Below are positions 24,664 to 34,375 of a DNA stretch of 64,000 nt, piece after piece. The position numbers and the translations under genes were made by a program. Every line of letters starts with the position of its first letter. Position 1 is the first letter of the stretch. Source of the stretch: Leptospirillum ferrooxidans C2-3 (lineage in GTDB: Bacteria; Nitrospirota; Leptospirillia; Leptospirillales; Leptospirillaceae); the NCBI RefSeq assembly GCF_000284315.1, contig NC_017094.1, positions 899,486 through 963,485 of the forward strand. The letters are read 5' to 3'. The notes beneath the pieces were generated by a model. It had not been told where the DNA came from. It saw nothing but the letters and a program-made list of their open reading frames with translations, and searched no databases.

Positions 24664-25479
24664 TTGAAAAAAACGCTGATAAGAGAAAGCTGGGATCATG
24701 CTTCAAGAGGATACAGGGATGGCCTTGGATCACAGCTGCAGAGTATTGCCATGAGGTTGGAAAAGTTGTTGCCAGATCGTTTTCCTGGTCCTGTTCTTGA
24801 TCTTGCTTGCGGTCCTGGTACGGTTTTGTTTTATTTATCTCAAAAACGGCAAGAGGTAAGTGGGATCGGGTGCGACTTTTCCATCGAGATGGGGAAGATT
24901 GCCCGGGAGCGCAACCCAGGTGCACAAGCGGTCGTGGCGGATCAGGACTGTTTACCTTTCAGAAATGGGTCTTTCGGTGCGGTTGTTTCTTCCATGGGGA
25001 CAATTTTCTCAGCAGATCATGGCTTACAGCTTCAAATGATCTCTCAAATATTAAGGAGTGGAGGGTTCCTGGGATTTTCCGCATGGGGAGAAAAAAAGGA
25101 TTGCGCCTTAAGAAGAGTTTCGGAGGAGGTGACCAAAAAATGGCCACATTCAACACCTGAAGCAGTGCCATCGCTTGACTCGCCATTTGCATCAGGTATG
25201 AGTGATTGGCTGAACAATGTTTCAAGTGATGCTGGGCTAGAAGTCTTGAAAGTGGAGTCTGGCGATCTGGTTTTTGATTTTGAGAATTTGTCTGAAGCGG
25301 CTTCTTCTCTGGTTCATACGGGTCGATTTGCGCTTCTTTTGAAGGATCATCCAGAGTGGTTGGAGCCCTTGAAAAAATTGACTCTCGAGTATTTTTATCC
25401 CTATCAGGAGCATTCTGGGAGAGTGAAGCTTTCCAATCGGTTTCATCTTTTTCTTCTCAGGAAAAAGGGATCGGTATGA
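24664..25479 (+). CDS. Class I SAM-dependent methyltransferase
   Basis: The 271-residue protein has the SAM-binding motif VLDLACGPGTVL at about 44-55, the acidic motif II region (GIGCDFS), and motif IV-like GSFGAVVSSMGTIF. It resembles UbiE/Methyltransf_11 enzymes. The start is TTG 24664 with AGGAGA seven bases upstream. A DUF2252 gene follows after 37 bases on the same strand, suggesting an operon. The methyl acceptor cannot be told from sequence. Confidence 0.87.
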   Translation: MKKTLIRESWDHASRGYRDGLGSQLQSIAMRLEKLLPDRFPGPVLDLACGPGTVLFYLSQKRQEVSGIGCDFSIEMGKIARERNPGAQAVVADQDCLPFRNGSFGAVVSSMGTIFSADHGLQLQMISQILRSGGFLGFSAWGEKKDCALRRVSEEVTKKWPHSTPEAVPSLDSPFASGMSDWLNNVSSDAGLEVLKVESGDLVFDFENLSEAASSLVHTGRFALLLKDHPEWLEPLKKLTLEYFYPYQEHSGRVKLSNRFHLFLLRKKGSV

Positions 25480-25516
25480 AATTGGATCCACCTGCTGTGC
25501 TTCCAGGAGTTTGCTG

Positions 25517-26728
25517 ATGGAAATAAGAGATGTCATCTCAGAGATTCTTCTTTTTAATCAAGATCTGGATCCCAGAAGGGTGAGGCTCAAGTATCATCGT
25601 ATGCGGGAGGATGCTTTTTCATTCTTTCGGGCAACATGTCACCTTTTTTACCGGACTCTTCCTCAGAATCCAATCTTTACCCAGGCTCCTAAGGTATGGA
25701 TATCGGGAGATCTTCATCTTGAAAACTTTGGAAGCTATAAAGGCGATAACCGTCTGGCCTATTTTGACCTGAATGATTTTGATGAAGCTTGCCTTGCTCC
25801 CTGTACGTTGGAGCTTTTACGAGTTTTGACCAGTATTTTGGTTGCCTCTGACAGATTTGAACTTGGTGCTCGACTAAGGACGGATTTGTGCAAATCGTTT
25901 GTCAGGTCTTATATCTCTGAAGCCATGAGTGAAAAACCCCGATGGATTGAGCGATCACTTTCAAAAGGTTTGATCAAAAACCTATTCAAGGCTGTTAAAT
26001 CTATAGACCGGAGATCTTTTCTGGAGAGCCGGAGTATCGTGAAAGGCAAACAACGACGGCTGATCATCGATGGGGTGAAAGCATTTGCAACTCCTAAGAG
26101 AGAGTCGGATGGAGTTGTCAAAACGTTGGAGGCTTTTGCAGAAATGCAAAAAAATTCTGAATTTTACAGGGTTCTTGATATTGCGGACCGAATTTCCGGT
26201 TTGGGTAGTCTTGGTGTTTCCAGGTACGTACTGCTCGTTGAAGGCCGTGGCACCCCTTCCGGAAATTTTTTATTGGATCTGAAGGAAGCAAGGAGCTCCT
26301 CTCTGGGTAAGGCATTCTCAAGCATTCAACCACATTGGGAAAATGATGCGGAGAGGGTGGTTGCTATCCAGAAACGTTGCCAAGCGATATCACCCGCGCT
26401 TTTGTCCACTCTTTCCATTAACGGGCGTCCCTTTATTCTCAAAGAACTTCAACCAAGTGAGCACCGAGTCAATCTAGACCGATGGAGAGGAAAAATATTG
26501 CAAAAGGAAGAGGTCCTTGGATCTATGGGGGCTCTCTCTGCCTGGTCTCAGATACGTTCTTCCGGTTATAAGGGTGCGGCTTCTTCAGAAGAAATTGCAC
26601 ATTTTGCAAGCGAAGAGAACTGGGCGTCTGGATTGATCCAGTGTGCTTTTGAGAAGGCTCGTCTGTTTCAAGACTATTATCGTAACTATTGCCGTGCGTT
26701 CGACGATCGCGTCTTTGAGAAAAACTGA
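25517..26728 (+). CDS. DUF2252 family protein
   Basis: The 403-residue protein matches DUF2252: MREDAFSFFRATCHLFY near the N-terminus, then WISGDLHLENFGSYKG and YFDLNDFDEACLAP, which look like the catalytic-loop and metal-binding motifs of kinase-like folds (HxxN and D). The C-terminus has FQDYYRNYCRAFDDRV. The family is thought to be kinase-like, but no substrate is known to me. AGGAG seven bases before ATG 25517 supports this start over the TTG at 25511. It follows a methyltransferase gene. Confidence 0.85.
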   Translation: MEIRDVISEILLFNQDLDPRRVRLKYHRMREDAFSFFRATCHLFYRTLPQNPIFTQAPKVWISGDLHLENFGSYKGDNRLAYFDLNDFDEACLAPCTLELLRVLTSILVASDRFELGARLRTDLCKSFVRSYISEAMSEKPRWIERSLSKGLIKNLFKAVKSIDRRSFLESRSIVKGKQRRLIIDGVKAFATPKRESDGVVKTLEAFAEMQKNSEFYRVLDIADRISGLGSLGVSRYVLLVEGRGTPSGNFLLDLKEARSSSLGKAFSSIQPHWENDAERVVAIQKRCQAISPALLSTLSINGRPFILKELQPSEHRVNLDRWRGKILQKEEVLGSMGALSAWSQIRSSGYKGAASSEEIAHFASEENWASGLIQCAFEKARLFQDYYRNYCRAFDDRVFEKN

Positions 26729-26751
26729 TCAGGAACTGGAAGCAGCCGGAA

Positions 26752-26775
26752 CGCTGGAGACCGATTGCTCCAGCG
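26752..26775. repeat. Inverted repeat between convergent genes
   Basis: CGCTGGAG at 26752-26759 and its complement CTCCAGCG at 26768-26775 form a perfect eight-base stem with an eight-base loop in the gap between the DUF2252 gene and galE. There is no T-tract on either side. It could aid termination in both directions but is not a classical terminator. Confidence 0.4.
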
Positions 26776-26855
26776 AAAATGAGAGTATGTCCAAATTCTT
26801 TTTTAGGTGAAAAGTAACAAGGTTTCCTTCTGATGCAACGCCTGGTCAGCTGGAT

Positions 26856-27821
26856 TTATTGATTTTCAAATTTCCATGCGTGTTTGATAATGGTTTCAAT
26901 CTCCGGATAATGGGGTGTCCATCCCAGCTCCTGTTTGATCATCCGGCTATCGGCGACCAAGCGGGGAGGGTCGCCTTCACGCCTGTTTCCATTCTTAACC
27001 CGTATCTCTTTCTGTGTCACTTTTTCTGCTGCTGCAATGACTTCGAGAACAGAAAATCCTTGACCATTTCCGAGGTTGTAGGCGGCGGAGTCTCCCCCGG
27101 ATGAAAGATGCATAAGGGATAGCAAGTGGGCCTCGCAAAGATCAACGACATGAATGTAATCCCGTATGCATGTCCCGTCGGGGGTTTCGTAGTCTTTTCC
27201 ATAGACGGTGATGGAGTCCCTTTCTCCAGATGCCGCTTTGAGAATCAATGGAATAAGATGTGTTTCCGGGTGATGTCTCTCACCATTTTTTCCATCAGGG
27301 TCGGCCCCGGCTGCATTGAAATAACGGAGAGAAACACTTTTCAATCCGTATGCTTGTCTATAATCCGCAAGAACCTGTTCGACGAATAATTTGGTTCTTC
27401 CATAGGGGCTGACTGGTGATTTTGGATGGGACTCGTCAATGGGAGAGTAAATCGGTTCTCCAAAGATTGCAGCGGTGGAGGAGAAAATAAATTTCCTGAT
27501 ACCAGCGTTGACCATGGCATCAAGCAGCACCAGCGTTTTTGAAACATTGTTGTTGTAGTATTTTGACGGAGATGTGACAGATTCCCCTACCTGAATAAAG
27601 GAGGCAAAATGCATGACAGCATCAAAGCTGTTTTCAGCCAATACTTGATCCAGCAGGGATCTGTCTCCTATGTCACCCAAAATAAACGGTGTTTCGCCAA
27701 TGGAATCCCTGTGCCCGTTCGAGAGATTATCCATGACAGTCACTTCATGGCCAGATTTTTCAAGCAATGAAACCATGTGGGAGCCAATGTATCCAGCTCC
27801 TCCTGTGACAAGTATTTTCAT
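26856..27821 (-). CDS. galE: UDP-glucose 4-epimerase GalE
   Basis: The 321-residue protein belongs to the short-chain dehydrogenase-like epimerases, which interconvert UDP-glucose and UDP-galactose for surface polysaccharides. The NAD-binding GGAGYIG lies at 7-13, the catalytic Tyr/Lys pair in YGRTK at Y140/K144, and the Ser/Thr region in FSSTAAIFGEP. Length is close to the family's ~330. GGGGGA precedes the ATG. It is a single minus-strand gene. Substrate specificity could also include UDP-GlcNAc. Confidence 0.93.
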   Translation of the reverse strand: MKILVTGGAGYIGSHMVSLLEKSGHEVTVMDNLSNGHRDSIGETPFILGDIGDRSLLDQVLAENSFDAVMHFASFIQVGESVTSPSKYYNNNVSKTLVLLDAMVNAGIRKFIFSSTAAIFGEPIYSPIDESHPKSPVSPYGRTKLFVEQVLADYRQAYGLKSVSLRYFNAAGADPDGKNGERHHPETHLIPLILKAASGERDSITVYGKDYETPDGTCIRDYIHVVDLCEAHLLSLMHLSSGGDSAAYNLGNGQGFSVLEVIAAAEKVTQKEIRVKNGNRREGDPPRLVADSRMIKQELGWTPHYPEIETIIKHAWKFENQ

Positions 27822-28373
27822 CTTTTTCCCCCGTGATCGGTTTTCTCATTCGGTCCCTGTCCGTCCATGTTGATAGTGTCAAGGCGGGAACTCGGGTTTT
27901 TTGATGCTCACTTTTTTATAGGATTGACCGTTTTAACCCGAAAAGCTACCTCCCAAAAACATCACTCTTTCTTGAAACGACGAACCAGAAAAGGGGTACT
28001 CTCTCCTTTTTAGAGGCAGAAAGGAGACTTTTTCAGTTTTTCCGGGATAGGAATAATCCATGAAAGTAATGAGAGCCAGTATCGTTTGTCTGTGCAGGAG
28101 ACATTTTCCCCAAGAACTGGACGCTGTTTGCACTGGCCACCGCCGGCGAATCCTACCAGAGTCAATTGAAATTTCCAAAATGAAAAAAATGTTCCCGTTT
28201 TCCACAGTCTCCATTGTAGGCTCTGGTGATTGAGGAATGATTGCCTGATTGGGTCAGGATATTCCTTTTTCAATCCTGTCTTGGTTTGAATTTGATCCCC
28301 CCCTCAGATACACTTGATTTATTGAGTGGTTGGCTGGTGACGCTTCAATGGGGTAATCCGTAAGGAGAGTACA
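27822..28373. other. Intergenic region upstream of galE and the 28374 gene
   Basis: This is 552 bases between divergent genes. Short minus-strand reading frames (for example 27933-28214) have no ribosome site and no recognisable motif. It ends with AAGGAGAG before the ATG at 28374. I see no RNA gene, repeat or convincing promoter. Confidence 0.4.
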
Positions 28374-29054
28374 ATGGGGCCGAAGGGATACAAAGGGCTC
28401 GATTCGTTTTTATTCCTGTATGCACTTCCCATTCCTTCGAGTCTTGTATCGTACGGGAGTCGAGCGCTCAGGCCTGTCTCTTTTTTCCCATATCGAACAC
28501 TTGGTGGCATTCACATCACAATGACTGGATTTCGTAGGGGAAAGCTTTCCTTTTTATCAGGCTATTACGAATGTGAGGGTGTGAAAGGTTTTCTGGGCTC
28601 CGTTCCTGAACTCAAAGGTGCTTTGTCTGTTCGGGAAATTCTTCCATCGGAAGGCTGGATCTTTGAAGGGGATGGGGTCTTTTTCCCTCGCGGTGGCTCT
28701 ATTGAGGCGAGGGTAAGAGCGACTCTCCCAATGAGGAAGACCTTTAACTTTATGGATGTTCGACATGGGGTTGTTTATTTTCGTCAGGATGCCGGAGCGA
28801 CACTCTCTCTCCTGTCAGTGAAGGGCAGCTGGTCAGCCCCCATACAAAAAGTCCTTGACTCCGGCTGGAAAGTTGCTGCCATGGGCTACAGGTCTTCATC
28901 CATTCAGACCGATCGGGTTGTGGGGCAGAGCCTGATGCCTGTCTTGGATTCGGAGACGATTTCAGGGTGTCCCTCATCGGAGGGCCGGCGTCGGGGTTCT
29001 ATTATTCCTGTGTTGCCAGAAGGCGAATCTTTTCCTGTGCAGCTAGGAAAATAG
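28374..29054 (+). CDS. Conserved-looking protein of unknown function
   Basis: The 226-residue protein starts at an ATG with AAGGAGAG upstream. The sequence is rich in aromatics and beta-strand patterns (YKGLDSFLFLYALPIPSSLVSYGS, GWIFEGDGVFFPRGGSIEARV, VVYFRQDAGATLSLLSVKGSW) with no signal peptide or membrane helix. I do not recognise a family. It is a lone plus-strand gene between galE and a TPR lipoprotein gene. Confidence 0.6.
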   Translation: MGPKGYKGLDSFLFLYALPIPSSLVSYGSRALRPVSFFPYRTLGGIHITMTGFRRGKLSFLSGYYECEGVKGFLGSVPELKGALSVREILPSEGWIFEGDGVFFPRGGSIEARVRATLPMRKTFNFMDVRHGVVYFRQDAGATLSLLSVKGSWSAPIQKVLDSGWKVAAMGYRSSSIQTDRVVGQSLMPVLDSETISGCPSSEGRRRGSIIPVLPEGESFPVQLGK

Positions 29055-29292
29055 GGTGAATGTCTCTAACAGACCCTGATCACCGTTTATTCTGTTGAGT
29101 CCGGTATTCTTACGGAAACTTCAGACAAACCTTCTTGAGTGTTACCAAGATCATTACTGTTGAGCGGATTTTGTTGGCTTTGGGATTTCTTGAATTGATT
29201 CAGATATTTCTGGAGGGGATGTGACAGAAGCTTTTGGTGTTGAGCCCACGGTTATTGCGCCAAAAAACAGGTTTTATGCCAGGTGCAAGTCA

Positions 29293-31530
29293 ATGTCTTT
29301 CAAAACCTGGGTGTCAGCAGGTCTTGTTCCTCTGATATTTGGAACCATACTGGGTGGTTGCCATATGGAGTCGGGTTCGGGAGCAGCCTCATCAGGATAT
29401 GGCGAGACAGTGATTGCCAGATCGAAACCTTTGCCTGTTGATCCGCCACGACCTTGGCAATCCTACTACCATGAGCTTCAGTCCTATATCAATCAGGACT
29501 TTGGAAATCCTTTCATGGCTCTGGAAGAAACAGAAAAGGTCCTTCACTATCGACCAAAGTCATTGTCCATGCGACTCAGGAAGGCTCATTTACAAGAGAA
29601 GACCGGAGATGAGAAAGGGGCTATTGAAACCCTAAAAAAACTGACTCTTGATTACCCCAAAAGGATATCTCCATGGCTATACCTCGCCAGGATAGAGCGT
29701 GTTCAGGCTCTCCGCATTTCAGATCCGACTCTCAGAAATATGCGTTTTGAAGATATTATCACTCTTTATCGGCAACATGTCCTTCCGCTGGATCCTTTGA
29801 AATCGGAAGTTTATGTTGCGATTGATGATTTGTATAACCGGACTGGACAACCAGATAAAGGGATCGAAGTCTTGAAGGAGGGAGTCGATAAAAATCCAAC
29901 ATCAAGTTATTTGCCCTTTTATCTGGGTTTCCAGCTTGCAAGAGAGAAAGATTTTAAAGGAGCGAAAGACGCATTCTCCCTTTCTGTGAAAAGAAATTCA
30001 GGATTTGAGCCGGGATGGGAGTCTCTGGGAGACTTGGCCGCGACACTTGGGAACTTTCCTGAAGCCGACAAAAATTACCGCATCATCCTGGACAGGATTC
30101 ACCCCGGTGACCCACAGGTGGAAGGCAAGCTTTTGAAAGATCTTCTTTCTGAAGGAAAAACGAGGGAAGCGATTTCTTTTCTGGGACAGGTTATCAAGGA
30201 GCATCCCGATGACGAACGTTTTGGACTTATCCTGACATCCCTTTTATTGGAAGACAACCAGCTTGATCGGGCAATCGGGGAAATCCAGTCGATTGTGCAG
30301 GAGAATCCCGGAGATGAAAAGCTCCTATCATTTTTAGGGTCAGTGTATGAGAGATCTCTTCACCTTCCCGAAGCTGTTGATACCTATCGACTGATGATCC
30401 AGAGATTTCCCAGTAGTGACATGGGGTATTTTCTCTTGGGTGATCTTTACAGACGTCTTGAAAACCCAAAAGCTGCAATCAAAAATTTTTTAAAAGCGGA
30501 AAAGTTGGCTCCTTCCAAATGGGAAATCCCTTTTTCCATATCTCTTGCAGAGATGGATCTGAAGCGTTTTCCGGTTGCGCAGAAGTATTTGTCCAAGGCG
30601 ATGGAGCTTCGTCCGGACAGCGCCGTTCTGTATTTCAACCGTGGTGTTCTCTTTGACCAGTGGAACCACAAAAAATATTTGAAACAATCCCAGCGCGATC
30701 TGGAGAGATCCATTGCTCTGGATCCTAAAATGGCAGATGCCTTGAACTATCTGGGTTACACCTGGGTCGTGGACAATGGGAATCTGATCGCCGCAAGGTA
30801 TCTTATCCTGAGGGCGCTGACTGTTGATCCAAAGAATGGTTCTTTCAGGGATAGTATCGGGTGGTGTTATTTTCGGATGGGACAGATTTACAAGGCTCTT
30901 CGCGAAGAGTCAACAGCCTACGGACTGATGCCGCATGATGCAACGGTTCTCGCACACTTGGCGCGTATTGAAATGGCGGTGGCAAAGGATCTTTCCGGAA
31001 ATTCCACGACCCCGCGAAGACAAGCGATCATTTCTCAGTCTGCCGCGATGTCTTCTCTTTCACAAAAAAACTTTTCAAAAGAGTTTTCCATAAAAAGGCT
31101 GAAGGAAGACGCACGTTTTCATTTGAGGGCATCGATCATGCGTCACCCGATGAAAACAAAAAGGGTTGCTCTTTACAAGAAATGGTTTGCCAAGGAGGAT
31201 CCCTCTTTCCAGCATGATTTCTTTGAGGCGAAAAGACAGTGGAAACTTCTTCACCCTGCTAAAGGGAGACCATCCATCTACCGGGTCAGAACAGGGGATA
31301 CACTGGAAACGGTTGCAGCAAAAGGGATTATTTATGGAGATCCCCGATATTGGCGGACTCTTTTCAGGGCGAACTCCCCGGAGGTTCAAAATCCCAATAA
31401 ACTCCCATGGGGACTGATCCTCAGAATACCTTCCTCTCCATCATCCTCGGATGGACGAGAACACTCAGCATCCGGAACTCGGGCAGGGATTCTTTCATAC
31501 GGATCGAAAGGAAATGGGCATGTCGACTGA
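29293..31530 (+). CDS. TPR-repeat lipoprotein with C-terminal LysM domain
   Basis: The 745-residue protein has a lipoprotein signal with lipobox ILGGC (Cys about 23), then a long run of tetratricopeptide repeats (about residues 60-600, e.g. AIETLKKLTLDYPKRISPWLYLARIER, AIGEIQSIVQENPGDEKLLSFLGSVYERS). A LysM-like domain near the C-terminus (YRVRTGDTLETVAAKGIIYGDPRYW) should bind peptidoglycan. It could act as a scaffold at the outer membrane or wall. I chose ATG 29293, preceded by AGGTG. A GTG at 29221 with GGAGGGG upstream is a real alternative, but it would put 24 residues before the signal peptide. The aminotransferase gene overlaps its end. Confidence 0.85.
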   Translation: MSFKTWVSAGLVPLIFGTILGGCHMESGSGAASSGYGETVIARSKPLPVDPPRPWQSYYHELQSYINQDFGNPFMALEETEKVLHYRPKSLSMRLRKAHLQEKTGDEKGAIETLKKLTLDYPKRISPWLYLARIERVQALRISDPTLRNMRFEDIITLYRQHVLPLDPLKSEVYVAIDDLYNRTGQPDKGIEVLKEGVDKNPTSSYLPFYLGFQLAREKDFKGAKDAFSLSVKRNSGFEPGWESLGDLAATLGNFPEADKNYRIILDRIHPGDPQVEGKLLKDLLSEGKTREAISFLGQVIKEHPDDERFGLILTSLLLEDNQLDRAIGEIQSIVQENPGDEKLLSFLGSVYERSLHLPEAVDTYRLMIQRFPSSDMGYFLLGDLYRRLENPKAAIKNFLKAEKLAPSKWEIPFSISLAEMDLKRFPVAQKYLSKAMELRPDSAVLYFNRGVLFDQWNHKKYLKQSQRDLERSIALDPKMADALNYLGYTWVVDNGNLIAARYLILRALTVDPKNGSFRDSIGWCYFRMGQIYKALREESTAYGLMPHDATVLAHLARIEMAVAKDLSGNSTTPRRQAIISQSAAMSSLSQKNFSKEFSIKRLKEDARFHLRASIMRHPMKTKRVALYKKWFAKEDPSFQHDFFEAKRQWKLLHPAKGRPSIYRVRTGDTLETVAAKGIIYGDPRYWRTLFRANSPEVQNPNKLPWGLILRIPSSPSSSDGREHSASGTRAGILSYGSKGNGHVD

Positions 31531-32707
31531 AAAGCAAACATCTAACTCTGTTCCCTTTTTTGATTTGACCAGACAATACGCCCGGATTGAATCTGAGATC
31601 CTTCCTGTCGTGACATCTGTTCTTTCCACCCAACAATTTATTTTGGGTGAGACTGTTCGACGATTTGAAGACCAGATGGCTTCCTGGTGGGGACTTCCTC
31701 ATGCCGTTGGCGTTGCTTCAGGAACGGATGCCCTGATCTTGTCATTAAAGGCTGCCGGCTTGAAGCCTGGAGAAACAGTTCTGGTTCCGTCATTTACTTT
31801 TTATGCATCGGCCTCATCAATCGTCCTTTCAGGTGGAATACCACTTTTTACCGAGGTTGATCCCAGAACGTTCAATATGACAAGCAAACAGCTTTCAGAG
31901 ATCCTGTCCATTCGCGGAGAACGTCGGGATGGATTCTGGTATGACCATATGACCGGGTCGAGGATCAGCGGGATCGTTGTGGTTCATCTTTATGGCCAGA
32001 TGGCCGACATGTCCTCTATTTCCGCGTTTGCCAAAGAAGAGGGTCTATGGATCGTTGAGGATGCCTGTCAGGCAATTGGTGCCGAGCACTATGGGAAGCC
32101 TCCAGGTTGTTCTTCTGTTGCGGCGGCCTATTCCTTCTTTCCAACCAAAAATCTGGGGGGTGGGGGAGATGGGGGAATGATCGCAACTCTTAACGATAAT
32201 ATTGAGAGCCATTTGCGGTCACTTCGTGTTCACGGAAGTCTTCGCCGCTATTATCATGATGAGATTGGCTATAACTCTCGTCTTGACGCAATCCAGGCGG
32301 CCATTCTTGGGGTGAAACTTGCTCACCTTCATTCATGGAACGAGAGAAGAAATGAATTGGCTACGACATACAGCAAAGAGTTGTGCAATATTCCGGATAT
32401 TCTGACTCCGATTGTGGCAGAAGGGGGCAAACATGTCTGGCATCAGTACACGATCAGGGTGCTCGGGAAAGGAATGCGCGATACGCTAAAGGGATATCTG
32501 GCACAAAGAGGGATCGGCTCAGAAATTTATTACCCGCTTCCACAGCATAGACAACCCGCATTCGCACACCTTCCACCGCAAAATCTTCCAATAACGGACA
32601 TGTTGTCATCTGAAGTCCTGTCATTGCCCGTTTTCCCTGAATTAAAAGATTCCGAGCAAACTTTGGTTCTTTCAGCGATCAGGGATGGAATGTCCAAAGG
32701 AGGGTGA
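31520..32707 (+). CDS. DegT/DnrJ/EryC1/StrS-family PLP aminotransferase
   Basis: The 395-residue protein is a PLP-dependent sugar aminotransferase: YAxI, a SGTDALILSLKA motif near 68-79, PSFTFYASA, EDACQAIGAEH, and the PLP lysine K210 in FFPTKNLGGGGDGGM. These enzymes add an amino group to nucleotide-linked keto sugars for surface glycans. The start ATG 31520 has AAGGAA six bases upstream and overlaps the TPR/LysM gene by 11 bases. This coupling may reflect a cell-surface polysaccharide role, although no glycosyltransferase genes are beside it. Confidence 0.9.
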   Translation: MSTEKQTSNSVPFFDLTRQYARIESEILPVVTSVLSTQQFILGETVRRFEDQMASWWGLPHAVGVASGTDALILSLKAAGLKPGETVLVPSFTFYASASSIVLSGGIPLFTEVDPRTFNMTSKQLSEILSIRGERRDGFWYDHMTGSRISGIVVVHLYGQMADMSSISAFAKEEGLWIVEDACQAIGAEHYGKPPGCSSVAAAYSFFPTKNLGGGGDGGMIATLNDNIESHLRSLRVHGSLRRYYHDEIGYNSRLDAIQAAILGVKLAHLHSWNERRNELATTYSKELCNIPDILTPIVAEGGKHVWHQYTIRVLGKGMRDTLKGYLAQRGIGSEIYYPLPQHRQPAFAHLPPQNLPITDMLSSEVLSLPVFPELKDSEQTLVLSAIRDGMSKGG

Positions 32708-33373
32708 TCTTCCGTTTGCCCATGATATTTCTTTTTCAAAAAGGGTTTACTGACCTAAAAAAGGGACAAATGAGTCAACGCTCCGATTTCTCCCTGTCGC
32801 TGAAAATATCGTGGCGCTTCCGGTTGGAGAAGGGGAACGGCAAGTGTTTTCATTAATATGTGCTCATGCGGATACCGATTTGGAATTCCCGATTGGCGTC
32901 CCTATTTTCTGCCTGAAATCCGGACAGCCAGTGGTGGTGTGAACGGTCCGTCAAAAATCTTCGTTTTATCATTTTAAGACTTGGTCTGGAGACTCGGAGT
33001 GAGTTCCCCGGCAGTCGCACCTTAGCCGATCTTTGGGTTTTCTGGAGAGAGCAGTCACGCTTGGTATGCTCTTCGGGCACTTCTCAGCAGAAGCCAGTCC
33101 CGTAAGGGGTTGATTCATTAAAAGAACCACTCTTTTCTTAATCGGAAATTGGCAGGATTTTTTCTTCTTCCGTTGTATGAGAATCTGGTCTCAACAGCTT
33201 ATCTCTCTTTGTTTCTGAAGGATTTTTTTTCATTGGATTGGCCTTGTTTTTTCTCAGGAATGATTACGGCTTCCCTTCGATCTGGACAGCCGCACATATT
33301 TGGATTCCTGCAGACCTTCCCGGGGTAGAGATCTCGCGGGAGATTTTTTCTTTCTGGCGCTAGGGGAAAAAAA
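32708..33373. other. 666-base intergenic region between convergent genes
   Basis: This is a region with no gene I can support. It contains short frames on both strands; one minus-strand frame near 33210-33330 encodes a Cys-containing segment (CRNPNMCGCPDRREAVII) but lacks a start with a ribosome site downstream of the dehydrogenase stop. No tRNA or rRNA fragment was recognised. Low-quality remnants of older genes cannot be excluded. Confidence 0.4.
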
Positions 33374-34375
33374 TCATTCAGGAGAAATTGGGCCCACGAT
33401 ATTGATATTGGTTTTGCCAATTTCAAAGTCTGAAAGATTTTGAATGGTTGTTGCTGCGATCGTTTCCATCGCTTCCCTTGTAAAAAAAGCCTGATGACCT
33501 GTGACAATAACATTGGGAAAAGTCAGTAAGCGGGAGAAAAGGTCATCCGTAATGATTTCATCGGAGAAGTTTTTGAAGTATAAACCCGTTTCTTCCTCAT
33601 AGACGTCAAGTCCGGCTCCTCCAAGGCGTTTGGCCTTAAGCGCTTCGATGAGAGCTCTCGTATCGATTAATGCTCCTCTGCTGGTATTGATGAGAATGGC
33701 ACAATCCGGCATTTTTTGAAGGGTGGTTGCATTAATCAGATGATATGTCTGGGGGGTAAGAGGGAGATGAAGGGTTGTGATCTGTGATTGGGAAAGCAGT
33801 GTATCAAGGTCGACATAGTTCATTCCAAGGGCTAGACATTGGGGATTTTCCCAGAGATCATGACCCAAAAGGGAACAGCCCATCCCGTTAAGGATCTTGG
33901 CGACTGAAAAGCCAATTTTCCCTGTTCCAACGATTCCGACAGTTTTTCCATGCATATCGAACCCCATCAGTCCGTCCAGGAGAAAATTTTCTTCCCGGAC
34001 CCTGTTATAGGCTTTATGAAGGTGCCTGTTCAGCATCAGCATCAAGCCCAAGGAAAACTCCGCTACGGAATAAGGAGAATAGTCCTGAACTCTCATAACG
34101 GTTATATGGAGTTTTTGGGCAGAATCAAGATCGACATGGTTGAATCCGGTGCTTCGAAGGGCTAGCAGCCGTGTGCCACCTTTTGCGAGAGTTTTGAGAA
34201 CTGTTGCATTGAGGACATCATCAACAAAGCAGGAAACAGCCGGGAATCCGGCTGCCAATGGCGCCGTATTCTGATCAAGAGCGCTTTCGAGATATTGAAT
34301 CTGGTGGCGATTTTGATTGGCACAATCCAGAAAGGTTTTTTCGTAGGGACGAGCGCTTGTGACGAGAACTCTCAT
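33374..34375 (-). CDS. D-2-hydroxyacid dehydrogenase (LdhA-like)
   Basis: The 333-residue protein has the NAD-binding GIVGTGKIG at 147-155 and catalytic residues of the D-isomer family: Arg in INTSRGALID (R233), a Glu-rich loop (DVYEEE) and His294 in VVTGHQAF-like context (VTGHQAF). The N-terminus (MRVLVTSARPYEKTF) and the insert LYFKNFSDEII resemble fermentative D-lactate dehydrogenase LdhA. It would reduce pyruvate to D-lactate with NADH. ATG 34375 has GGATGGGA upstream; the longer start at 34432 has no support. It is divergent from gadB. The exact substrate could differ (other 2-keto acids). Confidence 0.9.
   Translation of the reverse strand: MRVLVTSARPYEKTFLDCANQNRHQIQYLESALDQNTAPLAAGFPAVSCFVDDVLNATVLKTLAKGGTRLLALRSTGFNHVDLDSAQKLHITVMRVQDYSPYSVAEFSLGLMLMLNRHLHKAYNRVREENFLLDGLMGFDMHGKTVGIVGTGKIGFSVAKILNGMGCSLLGHDLWENPQCLALGMNYVDLDTLLSQSQITTLHLPLTPQTYHLINATTLQKMPDCAILINTSRGALIDTRALIEALKAKRLGGAGLDVYEEETGLYFKNFSDEIITDDLFSRLLTFPNVIVTGHQAFFTREAMETIAATTIQNLSDFEIGKTNINIVGPISPE

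Noticed and set aside
26752-26775. Hairpin between convergent genes as a classical terminator
   Set aside because: The stem is perfect but no T-tract follows on either strand, so it is listed only as an inverted repeat.
27933-28273. Minus-strand frames upstream of galE
   Set aside because: No ribosome site, no motif and implausible composition.
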